Source of the DNA: Undibacterium sp.
GTDB taxonomy: Bacteria; Pseudomonadota; Gammaproteobacteria; Burkholderiales; Burkholderiaceae
Assembly: GCA_014376575.1 (NCBI GenBank)
Contig: JACMRF010000138.1
Span: 1-18,244 of the forward strand
Length of the DNA: 18,244 nucleotides
Direction: 5' to 3'
Below the pieces are notes generated by a model that made no database searches, had not been told where the DNA came from, and worked only from the letters and a program-made list of their open reading frames with translations. Shown here piece after piece: positions 1 through 7,373 of this stretch. Position 1 is the first letter of the stretch, and each line of letters begins with the position of its first letter. The translations under genes were made by a program, and so were the position numbers.

Positions 1-1106
1 ATCGCCGTATTCATCGCCGCTTCCGTGGCCCAGAATTCTTGTATATTGAAGCTGTCGGCAGCGATGTCATACTTCAATTCTTTGATGCAATTTTTACAGT
101 CGGCACGCCCGCGATAAATGCGCCAAACAGTAACGGCAGATAAATCCAAATCGGTCACCAAGGCAGAGAATCGGTATTTGCCGATCACCGGATCATCGGC
201 AAATAAATTGAGGGTTTTACCTTTCGCAGCAGGCCGCTGTTCAATGTGCTGACGGATACCAACGACCGTGCGTGGCTTTGACCACGTATTGGCTTGGTAG
301 CTAAAACGGCATAGTTCAATACCGTCTACACGATGTCCCTGTTCATCACACAGCGGCCACCATCCTTGCGCATCGACCAAGGCTCTTTGCAGCGGCTGGT
401 TCTGGCGTAGGGCGATGATGTAATGCAGATTTTGTCTCTCAAGATCGTCTAAAAAGGCACTATCTGGGAAACCACTATCGGCACGCACTAAGGCGACTTT
501 TTGATTGCCCAGGCGATGTAGCATATTGGCTAAAAATCCTTGCACATTGTTCGCTGAACTGCTGTTGCCGGGACGTAGCCAGCAGTTGGCAATCATGCGG
601 GTATCTGCGACGAAAGCCATGAGCGGGTGATGGCTAGCGCGGCCGCGCTTGGCAGGGTTGTATCCACGCGCGGCACCTTCTTGAACACCATAGCGTGTCA
701 TGACGGTGGAGTCCAGATCGAGCGTGATGCCGTTGATGTTGATGTGATTGAACATCCATTGATACAGCGAGTCCATGACGGACTCGTTGGCGTCCTGAGT
801 GAACTTTTTAAACAGCCGCTTGGCGGCCTTGAAATTGGCCATACGAGTGAAGCCAAAGACGTGCTTTAAGGCAGGGTCATGGCGGGTGACTTCGCCACGC
901 TCAAAACGGTTGGCGCCGCACCAGATGGAGAGCATGAATTGGGTGATGAGTTGTTCTGGCCGGTAGCCACGATTACTTTGCGGTTAAGGCAAACCACAAG
1001 TGGCGAGTGCCTGATCAAATCCCAGGTAATCGAGCATCTGTTTCGTCAATGCCATACCACCCTAGGCGGTGATTTCTTTATCGGTAAATAGAAGCTCAAA
1101 CCCCAT
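1..1106 (-). pseudogene. IS1380-family transposase, partial (window edge), with two in-frame stops
   Basis: Reading the minus strand from the ATG at 1106 gives one continuous frame of about 368 codons that leaves the window at base 1. It has the character of an IS1380-family DDE transposase: an N-terminal segment with MALTKQMLDYLGFDQAL, then SNRGYRPEQLITQFMLS, a first catalytic Asp in LDLDSTVMTRYG, a second in RADSGFPDS, and a Glu in CIKELKYD. The frame is interrupted at codon 15 (TAG, 1062-1064) and codon 41 (TAA, 984-986), with clear family sequence on both sides, so full-length transposase is not made. A product restarted from an internal ATG is possible but would lack the N-terminal DNA-binding part. 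The catalytic residues in view look intact, suggesting recent inactivation. I could not fix the inverted repeats or the TTAA target duplication expected for this family. The 3' end lies outside the window. Confidence 0.88.
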
Positions 1107-1714
1107 GATTTTGCTCTCACTGAAATCGCGATCACTTATTTTAACGAGAAAATTTCCTAAATACCAATAAAATCAAGCACTTGCTCTAATGGCTTCCATT
1201 AGAGATTGTTGGCTAATGGAACATCTCGGGTTAACTCGGTTAGCGTGGTCCGCAATGCGTTATTGTTGCGGCGATTGAGGCTAGTGGCAAATTCGCAATT
1301 GGTCTTAACCGAAAGCTAAATTAAGCCTGGGATCAAATGGCCGTCAAATTAGATCCGTTGCATTTCGCTCGATAAAACTGCAAAATCCTTATGCTCGATA
1401 AGCGGTGTTCAAAGCTGGGAGTCAATCGTCCGCACCATCCCTTCAAAGACGTTGCGCCACCACGACGGTTCCTTGACTTTATACGGTTTCGATTGCTGCA
1501 CCACCGCTCTATGCGCGCAGAAAGCCGGTCAATCTCCGTTGATCCATAGAAAGCCATCATCAGCTCGATATTCAGAAATGAGCTGCCCCATCTAAATTAG
1601 CTGTTGCGTACAGGGCGCGATAGCAAGAACGGATCCACTTTAATTTGCAGTTAATTCGAGCTGAAATTGGCACTAAATGCGGGAACGGCTACGTTGAAGC
1701 GAGAGCTTCTACAA
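1107..1714. other. Gene-free stretch with no recognisable intact gene
   Basis: No convincing intact gene lies between the transposase start and the end of the outer-membrane protein gene. Part of the minus strand (about 1333-1600) reads like protein in two overlapping frames: LMMAFYGSTEIDRLSARIER, then after a one-base shift QQSKPYKVKEPSWWRNVFEG. This suggests a decayed gene, but several stops follow and I do not recognise a family. Stop density in the region is about what chance predicts, so the coding reading is weak. The stretch also holds the TAATGG/CCATTA repeat cluster (1184-1222), and a hairpin lies at its right end. Confidence 0.4.
1184..1222. repeat. Cluster of CCATTA/TAATGG inverted repeats
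   Basis: CTCTAATGG (1184-1192) and CCATTAGAG (1196-1204) form a perfect 9-bp inverted repeat around a 3-base centre. The right arm overlaps a second inverted repeat, TTCCATTA (1195-1202) with TAATGGAA (1215-1222), separated by 12 bases. The three half-sites are therefore evenly related and could bind a dimeric regulator, or could be part of the transposon's left end. No adjacent intact gene explains them. Confidence 0.45.
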
Positions 1715-1729
1715 TTAGGGGCTCTCGCT
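1698..1729 (-). terminator. Possible terminator hairpin at the end of the outer-membrane protein gene
   Basis: AGCGAGAGC (1698-1706) and GCTCTCGCT (1721-1729) form a 9-bp stem with a 14-base loop. The loop contains the stop codon of the minus-strand gene (1715-1717). No U-tract follows on the minus strand, so this is a hairpin that may help end or stabilise the transcript rather than a classical intrinsic terminator. Confidence 0.35.
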
Positions 1730-3355
1730 TGGCCGGATCCGCAAGAACACGCCAAAAGTGAGCGGTTTGGATCCATAGGAAGCGTTTAATGAACTTGGAA
1801 AGCTGTAGGCCCCTGCATAGGTTCCCAGCCCATAGTCGATGCGGTCTTTGCGGTAAAAATTATGCACTCCCCCAAACACAAGCTTATTAATGGTGTAATT
1901 ACCTGACGGGACGTCAAGGAGCTCTCCCTTATCGACACGTTCAAAGCGGAAAAAAAACGCATTCTTCGCGCGGTAGTAGGCCGCCTCGGTGAGCAAGGCA
2001 TCCGAATTTGCCGACCCTTGCACGACGTTCCGGCCGAAATAAGCAGTCGCGGAGAAGTTGTCGCCTTGAGCGAGCTTGTGACTATACGCAGCGGAAAAAG
2101 TAAGGCGGTGGGTTTGGGCGTCGGATTTCAGATGTCCGTATGAAGTGCTAAATGACAAATCGGGAGACGGGTTGTAGCTCAGACGGACGGATGCCGAGTT
2201 AAGTGCGAGTGGCCCCATGCCATAAAGGTTATTGCCTGGCTCGGCGCTGTTGAAAACCGAAGCTTCGAGCTTCCACTTATTTTGATAGACAAGCCCAAGG
2301 GTCGCTACGCCAAAGCTGATATGGCTTCCGTCGAACCAATCGTGGCTAATTGGTGCTTCCGGGATTTCAAGACCGCTCGTACGGTGTAAGTACATGCCAT
2401 TTCCGAGCGCCGGTTCACCGACGGGGCCGCCGTAGAGGAATCCAGTCCAATTTTTAGAAAGCGAGTGGCTGTAGCTGACCGCTAGTTCCGCAAAAACATT
2501 GTGCGGGTCCTTCCGGTCGCTGATGTCAATACCATTGGAAGTGAATCCGTTTTGAAAGAGATTTGGAACGCCCTCTTTGCCGTTGATGAGGGTATCGGCG
2601 GAAGTCATAATATGCAAGCCTAGGGTGCCGCCATCCAGGTCCCTGCTGCCCATAAGCATGATCATTGACTGACTAAAACGCCCTTTATCGCCGCGGTTGC
2701 CGCCAGCATCAACGTAGCCTGCCTGAATCGTTCCCATCGTGCCAAATTCAAAGCCGCCAAAGGAAGGGAGCATTTTCATGAACATAGGTGACGAGTCCGA
2801 CTGCCAAGATGTACCGGAACCTTCTCGGCTGGCTGACCAGTTTCCGAAGTTTGCTTTCATCTTCATCCCCGACACTTCCTGACCTCCATTTTTCCCGTCT
2901 TCTCCCCCCCCGCTGGCGGGAATAATTTTGAAGGAAAGGATGGTACTTTTACCGGCGGCGTTCTTGACATTCAAATCAAGTTTGTACTCTTCCGCGTGGG
3001 GCAGAGTGATCCGGACCTTGTACTCGCCTGGCTTGAGCCCCGTGGTTACCTTCGGGACTTCAAGCGCCATGGCGTCCATTGCTGGCGTAGACAAGGATGT
3101 TGTGATGCTAAGTCCTTCGCTGGGTGCCATCGAAGTCGCATCCATCACGAGAATGTCAAGAGTGACGGCCGTGCCTACAGCGATGTTCCTAGGATCAGTT
3201 CGAATAACAGCCATATACGGATCGACGCTCACGCGTTGCTGCGCAAAGCTTAAAAGCGAGAGGCCTGTGGTGGCCGCAAACACAAGAACGCATACCAGTT
3301 TAAGTCTTTTGGATTTCATCGCGATCAGTTGGTTGAATTTGGCCACGATGAACAT
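1715..3355 (-). CDS. Outer-membrane beta-barrel protein with N-terminal FixH/YtkA-like domain
   Basis: Predicted product of 546 residues. I place the start at the ATG at 3355 because AAAGGA ends 7-8 bases upstream; the frame stays open to an ATG at 3583, but that extension has no ribosome site and no signal-peptide character. Lysines followed by a hydrophobic stretch ending in SFAQQ form a Sec signal peptide. A domain of about 110 residues follows, of the FixH/YtkA-like Ig-fold type (SVDPYMAVIRTDPRNIAVG, then LKPGEYKVRITLPHAEEYKL). After a Gly-rich linker come roughly 330 residues of alternating aromatic and polar strands typical of an outer-membrane barrel (FGGFEFGTMGTIQAGYVDAG, GFLYGGPVGEPA). 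Proteins of this layout occur in metal-resistance islands, which fits the DUF302 and Met-rich neighbours. A metal-related role is inference; no substrate can be read from the sequence. The gene is intact, unlike most of its neighbours. Confidence 0.75.
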   Translation of the reverse strand: MFIVAKFNQLIAMKSKRLKLVCVLVFAATTGLSLLSFAQQRVSVDPYMAVIRTDPRNIAVGTAVTLDILVMDATSMAPSEGLSITTSLSTPAMDAMALEVPKVTTGLKPGEYKVRITLPHAEEYKLDLNVKNAAGKSTILSFKIIPASGGGEDGKNGGQEVSGMKMKANFGNWSASREGSGTSWQSDSSPMFMKMLPSFGGFEFGTMGTIQAGYVDAGGNRGDKGRFSQSMIMLMGSRDLDGGTLGLHIMTSADTLINGKEGVPNLFQNGFTSNGIDISDRKDPHNVFAELAVSYSHSLSKNWTGFLYGGPVGEPALGNGMYLHRTSGLEIPEAPISHDWFDGSHISFGVATLGLVYQNKWKLEASVFNSAEPGNNLYGMGPLALNSASVRLSYNPSPDLSFSTSYGHLKSDAQTHRLTFSAAYSHKLAQGDNFSATAYFGRNVVQGSANSDALLTEAAYYRAKNAFFFRFERVDKGELLDVPSGNYTINKLVFGGVHNFYRKDRIDYGLGTYAGAYSFPSSLNASYGSKPLTFGVFLRIRPSESP

Positions 3356-3631
3356 GTTCATTTCCTTTGGGTTTTGCCTACAACGCAGCAAAAGAATCAT
3401 CCCAAGAGAGAAGCTGGTCGTCGGTGCGGCGCCGAACAGACGGCGATTGTATGCAGGCGTAACCTCAACGAATTGGATCCCGAACTGTGGCGTGATGCAA
3501 CAGGTTAATTTTGTCGATTGTGCCTGATGTGCCAGCATTGCTTCACCCCAATTGCCGGGGGCTAATAACGTTGTCTCGGGCATATATGTTTTTTTGAATA
3601 GTCTAATTTTTCGTTTAAATAGGGGAAATTC
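3356..3631. other. Divergent intergenic region upstream of the barrel protein and small membrane protein
   Basis: This stretch separates the minus-strand barrel gene (start 3355) from the plus-strand small membrane gene (ATG 3632). It is by chance open on both strands, but neither reading shows a recognisable domain, so I treat it as non-coding. It should hold both promoters. An AT-rich segment at 3581-3625 precedes the plus-strand gene, and AGGGGA sits 5-6 bases before that gene's ATG. I see no confident operator. Confidence 0.4.
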
Positions 3632-3832
3632 ATGAAAAATTTACTCATCATTGCTTTTGGTGCGGTGCCTTTGCTGACCACAGGCGTCTCTTTTGCACAG
3701 AGCGGCAACATGATGAATGGTGGCGCGTAGGGCAATAGCTGGATGGAGGGCTACGGCGGGATATGGATGCCGATTTTGATGATTGCTGTGATCGTTGCTC
3801 TAGTGGTCTGGATTGTTAAACAAAAGAAATGA
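3632..3832 (+). pseudogene. Small membrane protein, broken by one in-frame stop
   Basis: A 66-codon frame opens after a strong ribosome site (AGGGGA, about 5 bases before the ATG). The N-terminus MKNLLIIAFGAVPLLTTGVS reads as a signal peptide or first membrane segment ending near FAQ. A Met/Asn/Gly-rich spacer (GNMMNGGA) follows, then TAG at 3728-3730, then in the same frame NSWMEGYGGIWMPILMIAV and a clear membrane helix ending VWIVKQKK with a TGA stop at 3830-3832. Similar short proteins with a Gly/Met/Trp-rich segment before one helix occur in metal-resistance islands; there the position of the stop is probably Trp (TGG), which would need one base change. As it stands only a 32-residue peptide would be made. 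Confidence 0.6.
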
Positions 3833-4006
3833 CCGAGGTCGGGAAGTGTTCACAACACTGCGCGGTGCCCTGAAGATGGGCGAGAGCGAAGGCGAAAAAG
3901 GTTTGGGACCCAAGTCCTAGGCCGGACTACTGGCTCGCCGAACGTGGCCGATATGTTCTGGCTGGGCCTGGGCATTGTTTATGCGTCGTAAAAATCGAGG
4001 TGACTC

Positions 4007-4389
4007 ATGTACTACATCGTTGAACCCAAAAATCATTCAAGCGGGCGTCGAAAGACCTTGAATCGGGCGTGATCCGTAATGGCTTCGGGGTACTGCATAT
4101 TCACGAATTGAGGGCCACACTTCGCAGTAAAGGTATTGCATTTGAGGAGGAGTGTAAGATTTTCGACGTCTGCAATCCAGCCTAAGCTGCAAAAGTGTTG
4201 GCCACTGATATGCGTCTGAATAGGGCGTTACCGTGTCGTATATCTGTGTACACTGAGAAATCTCAAACGAAGATCGGATTGATCAAGTCGGTGCCCATGC
4301 TTTGCGCGTTACCTCAGGCCCTTGCGTTGGTTCAAGTTGCCAAAGAAGTGGAGGATAAAACCATCGTAATGGTTGACGAGACGAAGTGA
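4007..4389 (+). pseudogene. DUF302-family protein, broken by a frameshift and a stop
   Basis: GAGGTG lies 4 bases before the ATG at 4007, which starts MYYIVEP. After a run of five A (4028-4032) the correct frame continues one base off: ASKDLESGVIRNGFGVLHIH, then EEECKIFDVCNPA, then TAA at 4183-4185, then AAKVLATDMRLNRALPCRIS and VYTEKSQTKIGLIKSVPM, ending with TGA at 4387-4389. Adding one A to the A run restores a continuous reading, so the shift is a one-base loss in a homopolymer. The CNP-x-A-x-KVL and LPCRISVY segments are typical of DUF302, small proteins common beside copper or other metal-resistance genes; the stop position is often Gln in the family. Function is unknown even for intact members. 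The homopolymer shift could be a sequencing error, but the stop is a separate lesion. Confidence 0.8.
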
Positions 4390-4593
4390 AGACTCCGCAG
4401 CCAAACACAGCTTCTGTAGCGAGTCATTCGGCACACTTTGACTGGCGCAGAAGCGAAGTTGCTCCAAGCATTCCGGCGGGTGGGTGAACGCTCCAAAATC
4501 ATCATCCAGATCGCTGCTGACCTCGATCTCAAAGTTGCCGAGGAATTAGGCTCGAAGGTGCGTTGCGAAGTGATGTATCTCGCCTCGGCGTGA
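4390..4593 (+). pseudogene. Unrecognised gene remnant downstream of DUF302
   Basis: Immediately after the DUF302 stop, in the same frame, come SQTQLL, a TAG at 4417-4419, and then 57 open codons: RVIRHTLTGAEAKLLQAFRR, then SKIIIQIAADLDLKVAEELG and ending EVMYLASA with TGA at 4591-4593. The amphipathic helical look and balanced charge suggest real coding origin, but no start codon with a ribosome site precedes it and I do not recognise the family. It may be the C-terminal remnant of a gene that once followed DUF302 in the same operon. Confidence 0.35.
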
Positions 4594-4644
4594 CAGCCCG
4601 CAGACTAACGAAAAATGCCTGCAGGCGCCTAACCAAGGTGATGA

Positions 4645-5106
4645 TTACTTCATCATTCCTTTTTCATCGATCATCATGCCCTCTGCGTTCATCATCATGC
4701 CATTTTGCATTTTCATCTTTTTGCCGTCTTTCATCATAACGGAACCATCCATCATGACTTTATTTCCATTGCTCATCATCATGTCTTTATCTAACGGCAT
4801 GGATTGACCGTTTTTCATCATCATCATCTTGCCGTCTTTCATCATCATGCCGTCATGCATCATGATATCGCCATTGGCATCCACCATCATGCCGTTTTGC
4901 ATTTTCATTTTCTTCCCGTCTTTCATCATGACCATGCCGTTAGTCATGACCTTATTCCCGTTGGACATCGTCATGTCTTTGTCCATCGACATAGACTTGC
5001 CATCCTTCATGCTCATCATTTTGCCGTCTTTCATCATAACTTCCTGCGCCATCGTCGCAGTTGTGGAAAACATCAGGGCTGCTAGTGCTAGTGAATATTT
5101 ATTCAT
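4645..5106 (-). CDS. Secreted methionine-rich protein with duplicated DUF6799-like repeat
   Basis: 153-residue product; the ATG at 5106 is chosen because AGAGGA lies about 6 bases upstream and MNKYSLALAALMFSTTATMA forms a clean signal peptide cleaved before QE. An in-frame start at 5148 has no such support. The mature part (about 133 residues) has 43 methionines, nearly one third, mostly as MM or M-x-M inside units such as VMMKDGKMM, MSNGNKVM and KDGKKMKMQNGMM, with many Lys, Asp, Gly and Asn. Residues 26-78 and 90-142 are two copies offset by exactly 64 residues. The pattern matches the DUF6799 type. Methionine clusters are known to bind Cu(I)/Ag(I) in proteins such as CusF, CopC and PcoE, so a periplasmic metal sponge is a reasonable inference that fits the neighbours, but it is unproven. 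The gene is intact. Confidence 0.82.
   Translation of the reverse strand: MNKYSLALAALMFSTTATMAQEVMMKDGKMMSMKDGKSMSMDKDMTMSNGNKVMTNGMVMMKDGKKMKMQNGMMVDANGDIMMHDGMMMKDGKMMMMKNGQSMPLDKDMMMSNGNKVMMDGSVMMKDGKKMKMQNGMMMNAEGMMIDEKGMMK
4681..5031 (-). repeat. Tandem duplication inside the Met-rich gene
   Basis: Codons 26-78 (5031 down to 4873) and 90-142 (4839 down to 4681) encode near-copies with a fixed 192-bp offset. Shared segments include KDGK-MM, DKDM-MSNGNKVM and VMMKDGKKMKMQNGMM. Differences are scattered substitutions without length change, which points to an older in-frame duplication rather than slippage. Confidence 0.75.
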
Positions 5107-5148
5107 GACAATCCTCTTAATTAAGTAAATAAAAAATGCCGAAGCCAT

Positions 5149-5710
5149 ACATTACAAAGAATTATTCGGTAGGTCTGTACGCCAGCCAACATAAAAGTTA
5201 TAACGTTATATTCGGCACGAATTAGAAGGCACGAATTTATTTTTTCCGGTATAAAGCCACGCATATTAGTCTGTTGGTGAATGGCGACGGTACATTCCCG
5301 GCGATTGTAATTCGTTAGCGCGGGTCGGCCGAGATAGGTTGAAGTTCGAATGACGGTATTTTCGGCGGTTCCGGCTTACATCCCCTTAACGGAAAGTCAT
5401 CGCCCATCTGAGTTACATTTTAGTCTATTAAGTTTTCGCACTTCCCATTTTTTGACTTGCACAAGCAGGAACCCGAAGGGCAGCAAAGCTGTCGGGCCAC
5501 CTCCAACAATCTAACTACGAAGCGCAATCGCTTTACTAAAACCCAGCCGACATTCAATATCAAAAGCTGGAATTGCATCCTAGCCTACGAATTCAAAAAC
5601 AGGTACGCCCACAACACAACATCCAAGCGTCTTTCAAGCCAGGCAGCCTGAAGAAACGCATGAACAGTGCGCGTCAGGCATGACACATTACAAAACTACG
5701 CGTATAAGAA
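5149..5710. other. Gene-free stretch between the Met-rich gene and the halogenase gene
   Basis: No convincing gene is present; a short open frame on the plus strand at 5457-5651 has no ribosome site or domain character. Upstream of the Met-rich gene lie the perfect 12-bp palindrome TATAACGTTATA (5199-5210) and the direct repeat GGCACGAATT at 5214-5223 and 5228-5237, a 14-base step. Read on the minus strand, the palindrome could also supply a -10 element (TATAAC) for the Met-rich gene. The remainder (5240-5700) shows nothing I can assign, and no clear terminator follows the halogenase gene. Confidence 0.4.
5199..5237. promoter_or_regulatory. Palindrome and direct repeat upstream of the Met-rich gene
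   Basis: TATAACGTTATA (5199-5210) is a perfect palindrome about 95 bases upstream of the Met-rich gene's start. Two copies of GGCACGAATT follow at 5214 and 5228. Together they look like a regulator-binding region for the minus-strand gene. They do not match a copper-regulator box that I can name. Confidence 0.35.
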
Positions 5711-7222
5711 TCAAACCGGCCTTGCCATGCAATTGGCCTTGATGTACTCGGCATGCGTAGGCATGGCATCAACGCATTTACGGATGACCGCTTGGGTATT
5801 GTCCAAGAACCCGATGATCTCGTCTTTGGAACGTTGATCCACCACCGGGTTGTAGGCGCGTGGACGCATGCCTTGGCCGTGCATCACTTGTAGCCAACTA
5901 TCTTCGGGGAACAGCTCTTCATTCTCGCGCAGGATGCGGCCGTGACTGGCGAAAAGATCGAGTTTTCTTTGCAGACTTTCTGGCACGTCCATTTGTTGGC
6001 AGTAGCGCCAAAATGCAGAGTCATCCCGGCCATTGACCTTGTAATGCAAAATCAGAAAGTCACGTATCTGTTCGTATTCTCTATCGCACAGGCGGTTGTA
6101 GGTATCGATATCTACCTGATCAAAACCACGGTCGGGGAAGAAGCTGAGCAAGCGCATCAAGCCAGTCTTGACCATGTGAATACTGGTCGATTCCAGCGGT
6201 TCCATAAAGCCGCCTGATAGGCCGATGGCGACACAATTTTTGTTCCATGCCTTCTTGCGTTTGCCTGTGGTGAATTTGATCTGACGCGGTTCGGCCAGTG
6301 CCTTACCATCGAGGTTGTTCATTAGGATGGCTTGTGCCTCGTCTACGCTCATGTACTTGCTGGAAAAGACGTGGCCGTTGCCGGTGCGATGCTGCAACGG
6401 TATGCGCCATTGCCAGCCTGCCGCGTGCGCGGTGGAGCGTGTTTGCGCTCGCATATCGGTGCTCGATTCACATGGTACGGCGATGGCGTGATCACATGGC
6501 AGCCAGTGACTCCAATCTTCGTAACCCGTGTGCAAGGCTTTCTCAATGAGCAGACCGATCATGCCTGAACAGTCAATGAAAAAATCGCCCTGAATTTTTT
6601 CACCGTTCTCCATCATCAGCGCTTCGATAAAGCCGTCCGCATCGCGCAAGACAGTGTTAACTACACGCCCCTCGGTACGCTTGACACCGCGCTTTTCGCT
6701 GTAAGTGCGCAAAAATTTTGCATACAAACCAGCATCAAAATGATAGGCATACGACAAATCGGCCAAAGGCGAATTGGGCAGATCTGGTCTGCCCACACTG
6801 AATTTACTTTGACGGCTGGCGACAGTATTGATCGAATAATGTTCCAGACCGCCAGCAGCACCTTGCTGCTGCAGCTTGAGCCAGTAGTGAAAAAAGTTGG
6901 CCGTTGGCTGGTCACGTCCGACTGAACCGAAGCCGTGAAAATAATTATCACCTTGCTTACCCCAATTGACAAATTCAATGCCCAGCTTGAAGGTGCCTTG
7001 GGTAGCGCGCAAAAATTCGTTCTCGTCTATGCCAAGATGCATATTGAAATTGCGAATACTCGGTATCGTCGCCTCGCCCACACCGACAGTGGAAATCTGA
7101 TCCGACTCGACCAGCCTATAGTTGTAGCCAACCGGTAGCAGTTCCGATAGCGCTGCGGCGGCCATCCAGCCGGCTGTTCCACCGCCGACGATCACCACGT
7201 TTTTGATTCTGTTTTCTGTCAT
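5711..7222 (-). CDS. Flavin-dependent tryptophan-halogenase-like protein
   Basis: 503 residues, normal for the tryptophan halogenase family (PF04820). The ATG at 7222 is preferred over an in-frame TTG at 7237 because GGAG lies 9 bases before it. The FAD-binding GGGTAG is at residues 13-18 after a beta strand (KNVVIVG). VGVGEATIP follows at about 47-55. Lys79 in GTFKLGIEF sits at the position of the catalytic lysine (K79) of PrnA. The halogenase signature WxWxIP is present as WQWRIP (270-275), and PLESTS carries Glu344-Ser345, matching the PrnA Glu346-Ser347 region. The enzyme would need reduced FAD from a separate reductase, which is not in the window. It lies downstream of a TonB-dependent receptor, a pairing seen in carbohydrate and other TonB-receptor loci where the substrate is usually unknown. 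Free tryptophan as substrate is therefore not assured. A terminator lies between receptor and halogenase, so its expression may depend on readthrough or its own promoter. Confidence 0.92.
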   Translation of the reverse strand: MTENRIKNVVIVGGGTAGWMAAAALSELLPVGYNYRLVESDQISTVGVGEATIPSIRNFNMHLGIDENEFLRATQGTFKLGIEFVNWGKQGDNYFHGFGSVGRDQPTANFFHYWLKLQQQGAAGGLEHYSINTVASRQSKFSVGRPDLPNSPLADLSYAYHFDAGLYAKFLRTYSEKRGVKRTEGRVVNTVLRDADGFIEALMMENGEKIQGDFFIDCSGMIGLLIEKALHTGYEDWSHWLPCDHAIAVPCESSTDMRAQTRSTAHAAGWQWRIPLQHRTGNGHVFSSKYMSVDEAQAILMNNLDGKALAEPRQIKFTTGKRKKAWNKNCVAIGLSGGFMEPLESTSIHMVKTGLMRLLSFFPDRGFDQVDIDTYNRLCDREYEQIRDFLILHYKVNGRDDSAFWRYCQQMDVPESLQRKLDLFASHGRILRENEELFPEDSWLQVMHGQGMRPRAYNPVVDQRSKDEIIGFLDNTQAVIRKCVDAMPTHAEYIKANCMARPV

Positions 7223-7291
7223 TTTTTGCGTCTCCAACAGTCACGGCTGTCTATGTTTTTTAGCCGACAAATCATTATTACACTTTATAAC

Positions 7292-7334
7292 AAAAAACCG
7301 ATGTAGCCTGCCCCCTGGCCAGACTACATCGGTT
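7292..7334 (-). terminator. Intrinsic terminator after the TonB-dependent receptor gene
   Basis: On the minus strand AACCGATGTAG pairs perfectly with CTACATCGGTT (arms 7324-7334 and 7296-7306), giving an 11-bp stem with a 17-base loop, followed by a run of six T (7297-7292). It lies about 40 bases after the receptor stop codon and about 70 bases before the halogenase start. Confidence 0.85.
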
Positions 7335-7346
7335 CGCTAGCTAGCG
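7335..7346. repeat. 12-bp palindrome beside the receptor terminator
   Basis: CGCTAGCTAGCG is a perfect palindrome touching the base of the terminator stem, within the 3' untranslated part of the receptor gene. It may be a small hairpin that protects the transcript end, or chance. Confidence 0.35.
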
Positions 7347-7373
7347 CTTCTATGCACAGCCATGACTAGAAAA

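Noticed and set aside
627..1091. Plus-strand open frames over the transposase
   Set aside because: They are shadows of the minus-strand IS1380 reading, which has full catalytic motifs.
2928..3527. 199-codon plus-strand open frame opposite the barrel gene
   Set aside because: No domain, signal peptide or ribosome site; the minus-strand reading has signal peptide, domain and barrel character.
3356..3583. N-terminal extension of the barrel protein to the ATG at 3583
   Set aside because: No ribosome site or domain signal, and it would bury the signal peptide; the ATG at 3355 has a good ribosome site.
4804..5128. His-rich open frames on the plus strand opposite the Met-rich gene
   Set aside because: They are the complement of repeated ATG codons (CAT = His or ATC/ATG shifts). 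They lack a ribosome site and the minus-strand gene explains the composition.
5457..5651. 64-codon plus-strand open frame upstream of the halogenase end
   Set aside because: No ribosome site, low-complexity polar composition and no recognisable domain.
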